In this document: positions 49,481 to 57,889 of the stretch, piece after piece
Layout: every line of letters begins with the position of its first letter
How positions within the stretch are numbered: the first letter of the stretch is position 1
Origin: Streptomyces caniferus
Lineage (GTDB): Bacteria; Actinomycetota; Actinomycetes; Streptomycetales; Streptomycetaceae
Assembly (NCBI RefSeq): GCF_009811555.1
Contig: NZ_BLIN01000005.1
Span: forward strand, 3,109,501-3,173,500
Length of the DNA: 64,000 bases
Direction of reading: 5' to 3'
Notes under the pieces: model-generated
Told to the model about the DNA's origin: nothing
Seen by the model: the letters and a program-made list of their open reading frames with translations, nothing else
Database searches by the model: none
Program-made: the position numbers and the translations under genes

Positions 49481-51572
49481 GCTCAGGCGGTTCGGCAGGG
49501 GGAAGCTGCCCCGGCTGGGCCTGGTCGCCCTGATGCTGATCCCGCTGCTCTACGGGGCCCTGTACCTGTGCTCCTTCTGGGACCCGTACAGCCGCCTGGA
49601 CAAGATCCCGGTGGCCCTCGTCAACGACGACCGGGGTGCCACCGCCGACGGCAAGAAGATCACCGCGGGCGACGACCTGGCCGACAAGGTCAAGGACAGC
49701 AAGACCTTCCACTGGGAGGAGGTCAGCGCCGCGGACGCCGCCAAGGGCGTCGAGAACGGCACGTACTACCTCTCGCTGACCGTCCCCGGGGACTTCAGCA
49801 AGCGGATCGCCTCCAGCTCCGGTGACGACCCGCAGACCGGCGCGCTCAAGGTCCGGACGAACGACGCCAACAACTACGTCGTCGGTTCGATCTCGAAGTC
49901 GGTCTTCTCCGAGATCCGGGCCAAGACGTCCGCGAGTTCGTCGCGCGCCATGCTCGACAAGATCTTCGTGTCGTTCTCGGACCTGCACGACGAGACCGCC
50001 AAGGCCGCTGACGGGGCCGGGAAGGTCGACAAGGGCGTCGGCAAGGCCAAGAAGGGCTCCGGCGACCTCGCCGACGGCCTCGGCAAGCTCCACCAGGGCG
50101 CCGGCAAGGTCAGTCAGGGCGCCGGCGACCTGAGCAAGGGCGCCGCGACGGCCGTCGCCAAGGCCCATGAACTCAGCGCGGGCGCGGGCCGGGTCGCCGA
50201 CGGCACCCAGCAGCTCGCCGACAAGGTCCACGGCCTCGCCAAGCAGGACCTGCCCTTCCTGCGCAAGCACGGCAAGGAGATCGGGGCGGGCGCGCAGTTC
50301 GTCGCCCACGCCACCGAGACCATCGGCGACGTCCTCGACACCCTGCCGAACGACTCCGCCAAGGCCGCCGCCCAGGCCCGCAAGAACGCCGACAACGCCG
50401 CGGAGATCTACCAGGACCGCTGCGGCGCGCTGCTCGACACCGACCCCGACTGCACCAAGCTGAAGGCGCTCGCGGACGGCAGCAAGGTGGCCGCCGACGC
50501 GGCGGAGAAGGTCGACGACGCCATCGCCGGGGCGGACTTCGGGCCGCTGCGCGGCAAGCTGCGCGAGATCCACCAGGGCGCGGAGATGGTCGCCGAGCAG
50601 GCACCGGGCATCGGGCAGCGCGCGGACACCGCGATCCGTCAGATCAACGCGCTCAACGCGGGGGCCCAGAAGGTCTCCCAGGGCGCGGGCCTGTTCGCGA
50701 ACGGCCTCGGCAGCCTCGCCGACGGCGCGGGCAAGGTCGCCGACGGGGCCGGCAAGGTCCACAGCGGCGTGGGCAGCGCCGAGGACGGCGCCGTCAAGCT
50801 CACCGGTGGCCTCTTCAAGCTCAAGGACGGCAGCAACCAGCTGGCGGACGGCCTGCACAGCGGCGTCGACAAGATCCCGGACTACAACAAGAAGGACCGC
50901 GACGCCCGCACCGAAGTGATGGCCGACCCCGTCGGGCTGGCCGCCAAGTCGATGCACAAGGCGCCCAACTACGGCACCGGCCTGGCGCCGTACTTCATCC
51001 CGCTCTCCCTCTGGGTCGGCGCGATGGTCGCGTTCATGCTGCTCCCGGCGCTGAGCAAGCGGGCCCTGGCAGCGGGCGCCCCGGGCTGGCGGATCACCCT
51101 CGGCTCCTGGCTGCCCGCCTACGCCGTCGGCGTCGTCCAGGTGCTGGCCCTGATGGCCGTCCTCCACTGGGGCCTCGGCCTGGAGATGGCCCGTTCGGCG
51201 GGCACCGTCGGCTTCCTGCTGCTGGCCACGGCCTGCTTCACCGCCATCATCCAGCTGCTGGGCGCGTTCTTCGGCCCGGCCGGCCGGGTGCTCACCCTCG
51301 TCGTCCTGATGCTCCAGCTGACGTCGGCGGGCGGCACCTACCCGGTGCAGACCAGCCCCGGGTTCTTCGCCGCCATCCACCCGTTCCTGCCGATGAGTTA
51401 CGTGGTCGACGGCCTGCGCCGGCTGATCACCGGCGGTGACCTGGGCATCGTCTGGCAGGGCTGCGGGGTCCTGGTGGCCTTCACCCTCGGCGCGCTGGCC
51501 CTGACCGCCCTCGCGGCGCGCAGCCGGCAGGTCGTACGGATGAAGGACCTGCACCCGGAACTCAGCCTGTGA
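49452..51572 (+). CDS. YhgE/Pip-family membrane protein
   Basis: 706 residues from ATG 49452, starting inside the previous gene. One N-terminal helix (LGLVALMLIPLLYGALYLCSF) is followed by a long extracytoplasmic region with PVALVNDDRGA. A helical stalk is built of Gly-Ala-Gly-Lys-Val repeats with heptad-like spacing (DGAGKVDKGVGKAKKGSGDL and later copies). At least five C-terminal helices start at YFIPLSLWVGAMVAFMLLP. The family includes the phage-infection protein Pip and ESAT-6-pathway-linked YueB-like proteins, with an ABC-2-type end. The operon gives it an ATPase partner. Confidence 0.85.
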   Translation: MRSPKLAALELRRFGRGKLPRLGLVALMLIPLLYGALYLCSFWDPYSRLDKIPVALVNDDRGATADGKKITAGDDLADKVKDSKTFHWEEVSAADAAKGVENGTYYLSLTVPGDFSKRIASSSGDDPQTGALKVRTNDANNYVVGSISKSVFSEIRAKTSASSSRAMLDKIFVSFSDLHDETAKAADGAGKVDKGVGKAKKGSGDLADGLGKLHQGAGKVSQGAGDLSKGAATAVAKAHELSAGAGRVADGTQQLADKVHGLAKQDLPFLRKHGKEIGAGAQFVAHATETIGDVLDTLPNDSAKAAAQARKNADNAAEIYQDRCGALLDTDPDCTKLKALADGSKVAADAAEKVDDAIAGADFGPLRGKLREIHQGAEMVAEQAPGIGQRADTAIRQINALNAGAQKVSQGAGLFANGLGSLADGAGKVADGAGKVHSGVGSAEDGAVKLTGGLFKLKDGSNQLADGLHSGVDKIPDYNKKDRDARTEVMADPVGLAAKSMHKAPNYGTGLAPYFIPLSLWVGAMVAFMLLPALSKRALAAGAPGWRITLGSWLPAYAVGVVQVLALMAVLHWGLGLEMARSAGTVGFLLLATACFTAIIQLLGAFFGPAGRVLTLVVLMLQLTSAGGTYPVQTSPGFFAAIHPFLPMSYVVDGLRRLITGGDLGIVWQGCGVLVAFTLGALALTALAARSRQVVRMKDLHPELSL

Positions 51573-52234
51573 GCGTGCTCCCGGGGCCCCGGGGCGGTGC
51601 CGTCGACGGCACCGCCCCGGGGGCTTCCCCCGTCACCCGGCGCACCTCGACGCGCCGCCGGCTCTTCGACGCGGCGGTGACCCTCATCGCGGAACAGGGC
51701 TTCTCCGCCACCACCGTCGACGAGATCGCCGACCGGGCCGGCGTCGCCAAGGGCACCGTCTACTACAACTTCGCCAGCAAGAACGTCCTCTACGAGGAGC
51801 TGCTGCGGGACGGCATCGACCTGCTCGCCGACTCGCTGCGCAGGGCCGCCGACACCACCGCGGCCCGCGGCGGCACCCGGGTCGACGCCCTGGACGCCAT
51901 GATCCGCGCGGGCCTGGACTTCATCGCCTGCTCCCCCGCCCTCATCCAGCTCTACGTCGCCGAACTGTGGCGCACCAACCGCACCTGGCGCGCCACCCTC
52001 ACCTCCGTACGGGGCCGCGCCCAGTCCGTCGTCGAGTCCGTCCTGCGCGACGCCGTGGAGACCGGCGAACTCTCCGACGAGCTCGACATCCCCCTCACCG
52101 CCTCCGCGCTCCTCGGCATGGTCCTGGTGGCCGCCCTGGACTGGCAGTCCTTCCAGCCGGACCGCTCGGTCGAGGACGTGCACGCCGCGCTGTCGCGGCT
52201 GCTGCAGGGGCGGGTGGGGGCGGCCGCGCGTTAG
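51569..52234 (+). CDS. TetR-family regulator of the ATPase-YhgE operon
   Basis: 221 residues. GTG 51569 overlaps the yhgE stop (GTGA), so it is the third gene of the operon. HTH: RRRLFDAAVTLIAEQGFSAT, then TVDEIADRAGVAKGTVYYNF. The C-terminal ligand domain is of the TetR_C type (FIACSPALIQLYVAELWRTN). About 20 residues precede the HTH. A palindrome over the operon -10 makes autorepression likely. It is followed by a 20-bp-stem terminator. Confidence 0.9.
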   Translation: MSVLPGPRGGAVDGTAPGASPVTRRTSTRRRLFDAAVTLIAEQGFSATTVDEIADRAGVAKGTVYYNFASKNVLYEELLRDGIDLLADSLRRAADTTAARGGTRVDALDAMIRAGLDFIACSPALIQLYVAELWRTNRTWRATLTSVRGRAQSVVESVLRDAVETGELSDELDIPLTASALLGMVLVAALDWQSFQPDRSVEDVHAALSRLLQGRVGAAAR

Positions 52235-52260
52235 GGGGCCCCGGCACGGCTGCCGCACGA

Positions 52261-52304
52261 AGGCCGGCCCGGTCGTGGACAGTTGTCCACGACCGGGCCG
52301 GCCT
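52261..52304. terminator. 20-bp perfect stem terminator
   Basis: AGGCCGGCCCGGTCGTGGAC, loop AGTT, exact complement. It sits between the TetR gene (+) and the end of the propeller gene (-) and can end both transcripts. Confidence 0.85.
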
Positions 52305-52359
52305 CACGCATACCGCTCTCCCGCATACCGGCTCAGCCGGCCGGTGACCGGACGGGGGG

Positions 52360-53928
52360 TCAGGGTTCGACGACTCCCGCGTGCGCGCTGGACGGCGACA
52401 GGATGACTGTCGGGGTGGTCGCTCCGGCGAAGGAGGCGTCGTAGCCACCGTTGGCGAGGATGTACACCAGGATGAACGTCTCGTTGAACCGGGCGACGCC
52501 CTGGGCGTCGGTGACGGCGGTGCCCATGAGGTTGCCGCCGACGCTGAACACGATGGTCTGGCCGGGCACGGGCAGACCGGTGACCTGGTCGGTCAGCGTG
52601 GCGGTCAGGAACGGGTAGTACACGTGCGGCGGGAACAGCTCCGACAGCGCCGGGGTCGCGGTCAGCGTGGTGGCGTGGGTGGGCTGGACGTAGGTGAAGC
52701 CGTTCACCAGACTGGCACTGCCACCAGGGGTGGTGACGGTGACGGTCACGGGACCGGCCGCCCCGGGCGGAGTGGTGGCGGTGATCTGCGTGCCGGTGGC
52801 GTTGACGCTCACCCCGGTGGCGGGGATGCCGCCGAAGGCGACACTCGCCCCGGTCAGGTTGGTGCCGGTGATCGTCACGACCGTGCCGCCCGCGATGGGC
52901 CCTTGGTTGGGGACGATGCTGGTCAGCGTCGGGTCGAATTGGATGACGCTGACGTTGTTCCCGTTGATGTTGCTGACGTAGACCTTGTTGTTGGGGGCGA
53001 CCGTCACGGCGATCGGTCCGGCGCCGACGGGGATCGGGGCTCCGACGACGGTGTTGGTGGCGGTGTCGAACACCGTCACGCTGTTCGCCGCCCGGTTGGC
53101 GGTGTAGGCGATCCCGTCGGCGCCGACCGCGATTCCCCACGGCTGGTTACCGACGGCGATCGGGGCGCCGACGACGGTGTTGCTGATGGTGTTGATCACC
53201 GTCACGGTGTTCGACCCGATGTTGGCGACGTAGGCGTTGCCGTTGGGGGCGACCGCCACGAAGTTCGGCTGGGCGCCGACGGGGATCGGGGCGCCGATCA
53301 CGGTGTTGGTGGCGGTGTCGATCACCGTCACGGTGTTCGATCCCCGGTTGGTGACGTAGGCGTTGCCGTTGGGGGCGACCGCGACCCCGACCGGCTGGGC
53401 GCCGACGGCGATCGGGGCGCCGACGACGGTGTTGGTGGTGGTGTCGATCACCGTCACGGTGTTCGCGGCGAAGTTGGTGACGTAAACGCGTCCGCCGGGG
53501 ACGGCCGCCACCACGGCCGGCTGGTTGCCGACGGCGATCGGGGCGCCGACGACGGTGTTGGTGGCGGTGTTGATCACCGACACGGTGTTCGACCCGCTGT
53601 TGGGGACGTAGGCGTTGCCGTTGGGGGCGACCGTCAGCCAGACCGGCGTACCGCCGACGCCGATCGGGCCGCCGATGACGGTGTCCGTGGTGGTGTTGAT
53701 CGCCGACACGTTGGCCGACCCGGAGTTGGCGACGTAGAGGTTGCTGTTGGGGGCGATGGCCACCCCGACCGGGTTGTTGCCGACGGGGATCGACGTGACG
53801 GCCAGGAAGAGGTGCGCCGGGACTGCCGCCCGGCTCACCTCTCCCGCCCCGGCGGCTGGCGGCACCTGGCCGGGGAGGAGAGCTGTCGCGAGCAGTTCCT
53901 GCAGCGGTGACTGAACGGGGGTATTCAT
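52360..53928 (-). CDS. YVTN-type seven-bladed beta-propeller with IPT/TIG domain
   Basis: 522 residues from ATG 53928 (GGGGA upstream). Residues 48-340 are seven consecutive 42-residue repeats, each with [20 protein letters not shown] followed by [17 protein letters not shown] sequence, which closes a propeller. An IPT/TIG Ig-like domain follows ([20 protein letters not shown]), and then a last Ig-like domain rich in proline and aromatic residues. The first 47 residues have no typical signal peptide ([20 protein letters not shown]), although such proteins are normally extracellular. The role is probably binding or adhesion; no catalytic residues are apparent. Confidence 0.82.
   Translation of the reverse strand: MNTPVQSPLQELLATALLPGQVPPAAGAGEVSRAAVPAHLFLAVTSIPVGNNPVGVAIAPNSNLYVANSGSANVSAINTTTDTVIGGPIGVGGTPVWLTVAPNGNAYVPNSGSNTVSVINTATNTVVGAPIAVGNQPAVVAAVPGGRVYVTNFAANTVTVIDTTTNTVVGAPIAVGAQPVGVAVAPNGNAYVTNRGSNTVTVIDTATNTVIGAPIPVGAQPNFVAVAPNGNAYVANIGSNTVTVINTISNTVVGAPIAVGNQPWGIAVGADGIAYTANRAANSVTVFDTATNTVVGAPIPVGAGPIAVTVAPNNKVYVSNINGNNVSVIQFDPTLTSIVPNQGPIAGGTVVTITGTNLTGASVAFGGIPATGVSVNATGTQITATTPPGAAGPVTVTVTTPGGSASLVNGFTYVQPTHATTLTATPALSELFPPHVYYPFLTATLTDQVTGLPVPGQTIVFSVGGNLMGTAVTDAQGVARFNETFILVYILANGGYDASFAGATTPTVILSPSSAHAGVVEP
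52921..53787 (-). repeat. seven tandem 126-bp units encoding propeller blades
   Basis: The seven blades are exactly 42 codons apart. The DNA is alike enough between blades 2-6 (for example GATCGGGGCGCCGACGACGG recurs) to suggest duplication by recombination within the gene. Confidence 0.75.
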
Positions 53929-54157
53929 GTGGTCCCCTTCGATGGGGGCCACCCTGGACCTGGCAACCCCGGGCGGGGAGCAGCGCACATCCGTCGGTCC
54001 CTGTCCGGGGCACCACAAACCACCACGACAGACCGCGGGTTCACCACAACACGGCGGGCTGCGCACCCCGAGGAGGGATGGGCAGCCCGTTTGGTTCGGT
54101 ACGGGCTCCATGCCCAGCAGGGAAGGCGGCGAAACCTCCAGGGGCCCAGTGGAGTCG

Positions 54158-54195
54158 TCAGGGTCCGGTGGAGGCTTCAGGGTCCGGTGGAGGCT
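54158..54195. repeat. 19-bp exact tandem duplication at a stop codon
   Basis: TCAGGGTCCGGTGGAGGCT occurs twice without a gap (54158-54176, 54177-54195). A third TCAGG begins at 54196, where its TCA is the stop of the TPP-enzyme gene on the minus strand. A decayed copy lies to the left. Confidence 0.85.
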
Positions 54196-55908
54196 TCAGG
54201 AGTCCAGATGCGTCGGCGCGAACATCCGCAGGTGGGCCGGGAGGACGACGACCGAGGGGCCGGGGGCGGCGAGCGCCGCCGCCAGGTCCGTACGGAGCCG
54301 GTCCGGGGCCGTACGGACCGCGGGGACGCCGAATGACTCGGCCAGCGCCACGAAGTCCGGCCGGGTGAGTTCGGTGGCGGTGGGCGCGCCGAAGGCGTCG
54401 GTCATGTATTCGCGCAGGATGCCGTATCCGCCGTCGTCCACGATGAGCCAGGTCACCGGCAGGTCGTACTGCCGGGCGGTCGCCAGCTCGGCGATCGAGT
54501 ACATCGCGCCGCCGTCGCCGGACACCGCCAGCACCGGCCGCGCCGGGTCGGCGACGGCCGCGCCCAGCGCCGCCGGGAAGCCGTAGCCCAGTCCGCCCGC
54601 ACCCTGGGCGGAATGCAGTGCGTTGGTGCGCCGGGGGTCGAAGGCGGACCAGGCCCAGTAGGCGAGGATCGTCATGTCCCAGCAGCTGACCGCGCCGTCG
54701 GGAAGCGCGTCCCGCACCGAGGCCAGTACCTGCTGTTCCAGGTCGAGATGCTGACCGGCGATCCGGTCGCGGACGCGGGCCAGGAGGTCGGACACGGCGG
54801 CCTCGGGCGTGGGCGGCCCCACGGCCCCGGCGCGGGGCCCGGGGGCTCCCGCGTCCTCGGCACGGCCGGCGTCCCGGGGCTCCCGCTCCCCCACCTCCTT
54901 GACCAGCGCGGCCAGCGCCGCCCGCGCGTCCGCGTGGATGCCCAGCGCGGCGTGGTTCGACTCCAGCTTGCCGAGGTCCGCCTCGATCTGGACGACCCGG
55001 CCGAGCGGCCGGAACGTGTGGTAGTTCGAGGAGAGTTCGCCCAGCCCCGAGCCGACGACCAGGAGGGTGTCCGCGTCCTCCAGGAAGGTCGTGGTGTAGC
55101 GGTCCTCCAGCCAGGACTGCAGGGACAGCGGGTGCTCCCACGGGAAGGCGCCCTTGCCGCCGAAGGTGGTGGCCACCGGGGCCCGCAGCTGCTCGGCGAG
55201 CGCCAGCAGCTCCGCCTCGGCCCCGGCCCGTACGACACCGCCGCCCGCCAGGATCACCGGCCGACGGGCCTCGGTCAGCCGGGTCGCCGCCGCCGCGATC
55301 AGCTCGGGCCGCGGCAGCAACGCCTTCGGCCGGACGGCCAGTTCGGACACCGGCGGTACGTCGGCCTCCGCCAGCAGCACATCCTGCGGGATCTCCAGCC
55401 ACACCGGCCCGTGCGGGGCGCTCAGTGCCGACTCCCAGGCGGCGGCCACCGCCGAGGGGATCTGCGAGGCCGTCCGCGCGGTGTGGACGGACTTGACCAC
55501 GCCCCGGAACGAGGCGCTCTGATCGGTGAGTTCGTGGAGATAGCCATGGCGTCCGCCGCCCATCCCGGCCAGCGGCACCTGGCTGCCGATCGCCAGGACG
55601 GCCGCCGAGCCGGCCGCCGCCTCCTGCAGCGCGGCCAGCGTCATCAGCGCGCCCGGCCCGGTGGAGACCAGCAGCGGCGCGACCCCGTGCGTGGTCCTGG
55701 CGTACGCATCGGCGGCGAAGCCCGCGTTGTTCTCCACCCGCAGCCCTACGTAGCGCAGCGTCGAGCGGCGCAGCGCGTCGAACACCCCCAGCGCATGCTG
55801 CCCCGGGAGTCCGAAGACGGTCCCGGCACCGAGTGCGGCCAGCGACTCGACGACCAGGTCACCGCCGTTGCGCCGGTGCTGCGTGGGCGTGGGGATGGTG
55901 GTGCTCAT
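54196..55908 (-). CDS. thiamine-diphosphate-dependent enzyme, acetolactate-synthase-like
   Basis: 570 residues. Three-domain TPP enzyme: GTVFGLPGQHALGVFDAL, the cofactor-activating Glu in LRVENNAGFAADAYAR, a middle FAD/nucleotide-like domain (GGGVVRAGAEAELLALAEQL), and the TPP/Mg motif SGDGGAMYSIAELATARQYD ending with the Asp of LIVDDGGYG. It probably decarboxylates or carboligates a 2-oxo acid. It lies in a two-gene operon downstream of a sodium symporter under a PucR regulator, so the acid is likely imported or made from an imported compound. No Shine-Dalgarno is evident. Confidence 0.85.
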   Translation of the reverse strand: MSTTIPTPTQHRRNGGDLVVESLAALGAGTVFGLPGQHALGVFDALRRSTLRYVGLRVENNAGFAADAYARTTHGVAPLLVSTGPGALMTLAALQEAAAGSAAVLAIGSQVPLAGMGGGRHGYLHELTDQSASFRGVVKSVHTARTASQIPSAVAAAWESALSAPHGPVWLEIPQDVLLAEADVPPVSELAVRPKALLPRPELIAAAATRLTEARRPVILAGGGVVRAGAEAELLALAEQLRAPVATTFGGKGAFPWEHPLSLQSWLEDRYTTTFLEDADTLLVVGSGLGELSSNYHTFRPLGRVVQIEADLGKLESNHAALGIHADARAALAALVKEVGEREPRDAGRAEDAGAPGPRAGAVGPPTPEAAVSDLLARVRDRIAGQHLDLEQQVLASVRDALPDGAVSCWDMTILAYWAWSAFDPRRTNALHSAQGAGGLGYGFPAALGAAVADPARPVLAVSGDGGAMYSIAELATARQYDLPVTWLIVDDGGYGILREYMTDAFGAPTATELTRPDFVALAESFGVPAVRTAPDRLRTDLAAALAAPGPSVVVLPAHLRMFAPTHLDS

Positions 55909-55931
55909 GGATGCGTGCTGCCTTCCTTGCC

Positions 55932-55984
55932 GGACGGACGGGGGCGTGCGGGAGGTACGGGACCGCGGGACGGACGGGGGCGTG
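55932..55984. repeat. 17-bp direct repeat in the symporter-TPP gap
   Basis: GGACGGACGGGGGCGTG occurs at 55932-55948 and 55968-55984 with a 36-base period. A weaker third copy follows. Confidence 0.65.
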
Positions 55985-56068
55985 GGCCCGCGGGCGGGCG
56001 AGGGCGTGCGGGGCTGGGGAGTTGCGGTCCGTCCGGCGGGCCGGGCCGGCCCGTCGGACCGCGGAGGG

Positions 56069-57679
56069 TCAGGCCTGCCGGACGGCGAACGGGAGCTTCA
56101 GCGCCAGCGCCACGGCCCCGGCCGTGTCCCCCTCCGGCTCGTCGTCCGCATCGGCCTCCGCGTCGGCGGACGCCCCGGCTTCCGGGTCGCCGTCCGCGCG
56201 GCCGGCCAGCCGCGCCCGCCAGGCGTCCAGCACCGCCGCGTCCGTGGGCCTGGTGAACAGGCTGACCACCACATACGCCACGAGCGAGGTGATCAGCCCG
56301 TAGTAGATCGGCTCGTTGGCGAGGACGCCGAGCGAGACCATCAGCCCGATGACGGTCAGTCCGCCGACCGCGACCGAGGCGAGCGCGCCGGCGGCGGTGC
56401 CGCGCTTCCACAGCAGCCCGCCGAGGATCGGCACCAACAGGCCGCCGACGAGGACGTTGTAGGCGAGGGTGAGCGCCTCGACGACGTTGTTGAGCGCGAT
56501 CGCGATGACGATCACCGCGAGGCCCATGAGGAGGATGAAGACCCGGTTGCCGCGCACTTCGTCGTGCGCCTCGGCGCGTGCCTCGGCCCCGCCCCCGTCC
56601 CCGGCGTGCTCGGTCCGGGGCTCCGCGGCCGGTCGCCGCCGCAGTGCGGCGACGCCCTTCACCCGGGACCAGATGTCGTTGTTGGCGACCGTGGCGCAGG
56701 CGATCAGCGCGCCCGAGGACGTGGACATCACCGCGGACAGCGCCGCCGCCAGCACCAGCCCGCGCACGCCCACCGGCAGCGCGTCCTTGACGATCGTCGC
56801 GAAGGCGTCGTCCGGGCTTCCCAGATGCGGGTAGAGCACCTTGGCCGCGGTGCCGATGACCGCGCCGGCCAGCGCGTAGACCAGGCAGTACGTACCGGCC
56901 GCGGTGCCGCCGAGGCGCGCCACCTTGTCGCCGCGCGCGGTGAAGACCCGCTGCCAGATGTCCTGCCCGATCAGCATGCCGAAGGAGTAGATCAGGACGT
57001 AGGTGAAGACCGTCTGCCCGCCGATACCGAGCGGTGCGAAGTAGTCGTCCGGCAGGTGCGCCTTCATCTCGGCGAAGCCGCCCGCCTTGATGACGGCGAT
57101 GGGCAGCAGGAGCAGCAGCACACCGATCGTCTTGACGACGAACTGGACCATGTCGGTGAGGGTGATCGACCACATGCCGCCGAGCGTGGAGTACGCGACG
57201 ACGATGGCTCCGCCGAGGACGATCGAGAGCGTCCGGTCCATGCCGAAGAGCACATCGAAGATGGTCGCGTAGGCGATCGTCGAGGTGACCGCCAGCATCA
57301 GCGTGTACGCCCACATGACGACGCCGGAGATGATCCCGGCGGAGCCGCCGTAGCGCAGGTCCAGCATCTCGGAGACCGTGTAGACCTTCAGCCGGGCGAT
57401 CCGGGCCGAGAAGAAGAGGCTCAGCGCCAGCAGCCCCAGGCCGATGGTGAAGACCATCCAGGCGCCGGACAGGCCGTACTGGTAGCCGAGGCCCACACCG
57501 CCGATGGTGGAGGCGCCGCCGAGGACGATCGCGGCCATGGTTCCCGAGTACATCGCGGGGCCGAGGCGGCGGCCCGCGACCAGGAAGTCGCTCTTGGATT
57601 TGGCGCGCCGCATCCCCCACCAGCCCATGGCGAGCATTCCGGCCAAATAGAGCACGATCACCGCATAGTCGACAGCCAT
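56069..57679 (-). CDS. sodium:solute symporter (SSS family)
   Basis: 536 residues from ATG 57679 (GGAAGGGATGG upstream). At least twelve membrane segments. SSS hallmarks: GRRLGPAMYSGTMAAIVLGGASTIGGVGLGYQYG, in two overlapping halves, for the sodium site; YTVSEMLDLRYG; and the loop before LVLAAALSAVMSTSSGALIACATVANNDIW, the conserved helix-8 sodium-binding Ser pair. The acidic tail is long (DAEADADDEPEGD). It sits upstream of the TPP enzyme and divergent from a PucR regulator. The substrate is probably a carboxylate or amine. Confidence 0.88.
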   Translation of the reverse strand: MAVDYAVIVLYLAGMLAMGWWGMRRAKSKSDFLVAGRRLGPAMYSGTMAAIVLGGASTIGGVGLGYQYGLSGAWMVFTIGLGLLALSLFFSARIARLKVYTVSEMLDLRYGGSAGIISGVVMWAYTLMLAVTSTIAYATIFDVLFGMDRTLSIVLGGAIVVAYSTLGGMWSITLTDMVQFVVKTIGVLLLLLPIAVIKAGGFAEMKAHLPDDYFAPLGIGGQTVFTYVLIYSFGMLIGQDIWQRVFTARGDKVARLGGTAAGTYCLVYALAGAVIGTAAKVLYPHLGSPDDAFATIVKDALPVGVRGLVLAAALSAVMSTSSGALIACATVANNDIWSRVKGVAALRRRPAAEPRTEHAGDGGGAEARAEAHDEVRGNRVFILLMGLAVIVIAIALNNVVEALTLAYNVLVGGLLVPILGGLLWKRGTAAGALASVAVGGLTVIGLMVSLGVLANEPIYYGLITSLVAYVVVSLFTRPTDAAVLDAWRARLAGRADGDPEAGASADAEADADDEPEGDTAGAVALALKLPFAVRQA

Positions 57680-57889
57680 GGGCCATCCCTTCCAACTGCG
57701 CCGAGGGGGAAAAGCGAGGGGATGTGGGGGGTGCGGGGTGTGGGTGCAAGGGGGCGAGGCGGCGGGCGCTCAGCGAGCGGGGGTCCCGTCCGAGCGCCTC
57801 GCCTCGGGGGTTGACCCTAGGAGGCGGGACGGCGACGCTGAAGTGTACGTTTCCTCCATTCACCACTCTCCGATGTGGATGGTTCGCAC

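Noticed and set aside
52350..52375. A tRNA T-arm-like GGGTTCGACGACTCCC
   Set aside because: No acceptor, D or anticodon arms can be drawn around it, and it lies over the end of the propeller gene.
52921..53787. Regular repeats that might be a CRISPR array
   Set aside because: The 126-base period is coding, equals 42 codons, and translates into propeller blades; there are no spacers and no cas genes.
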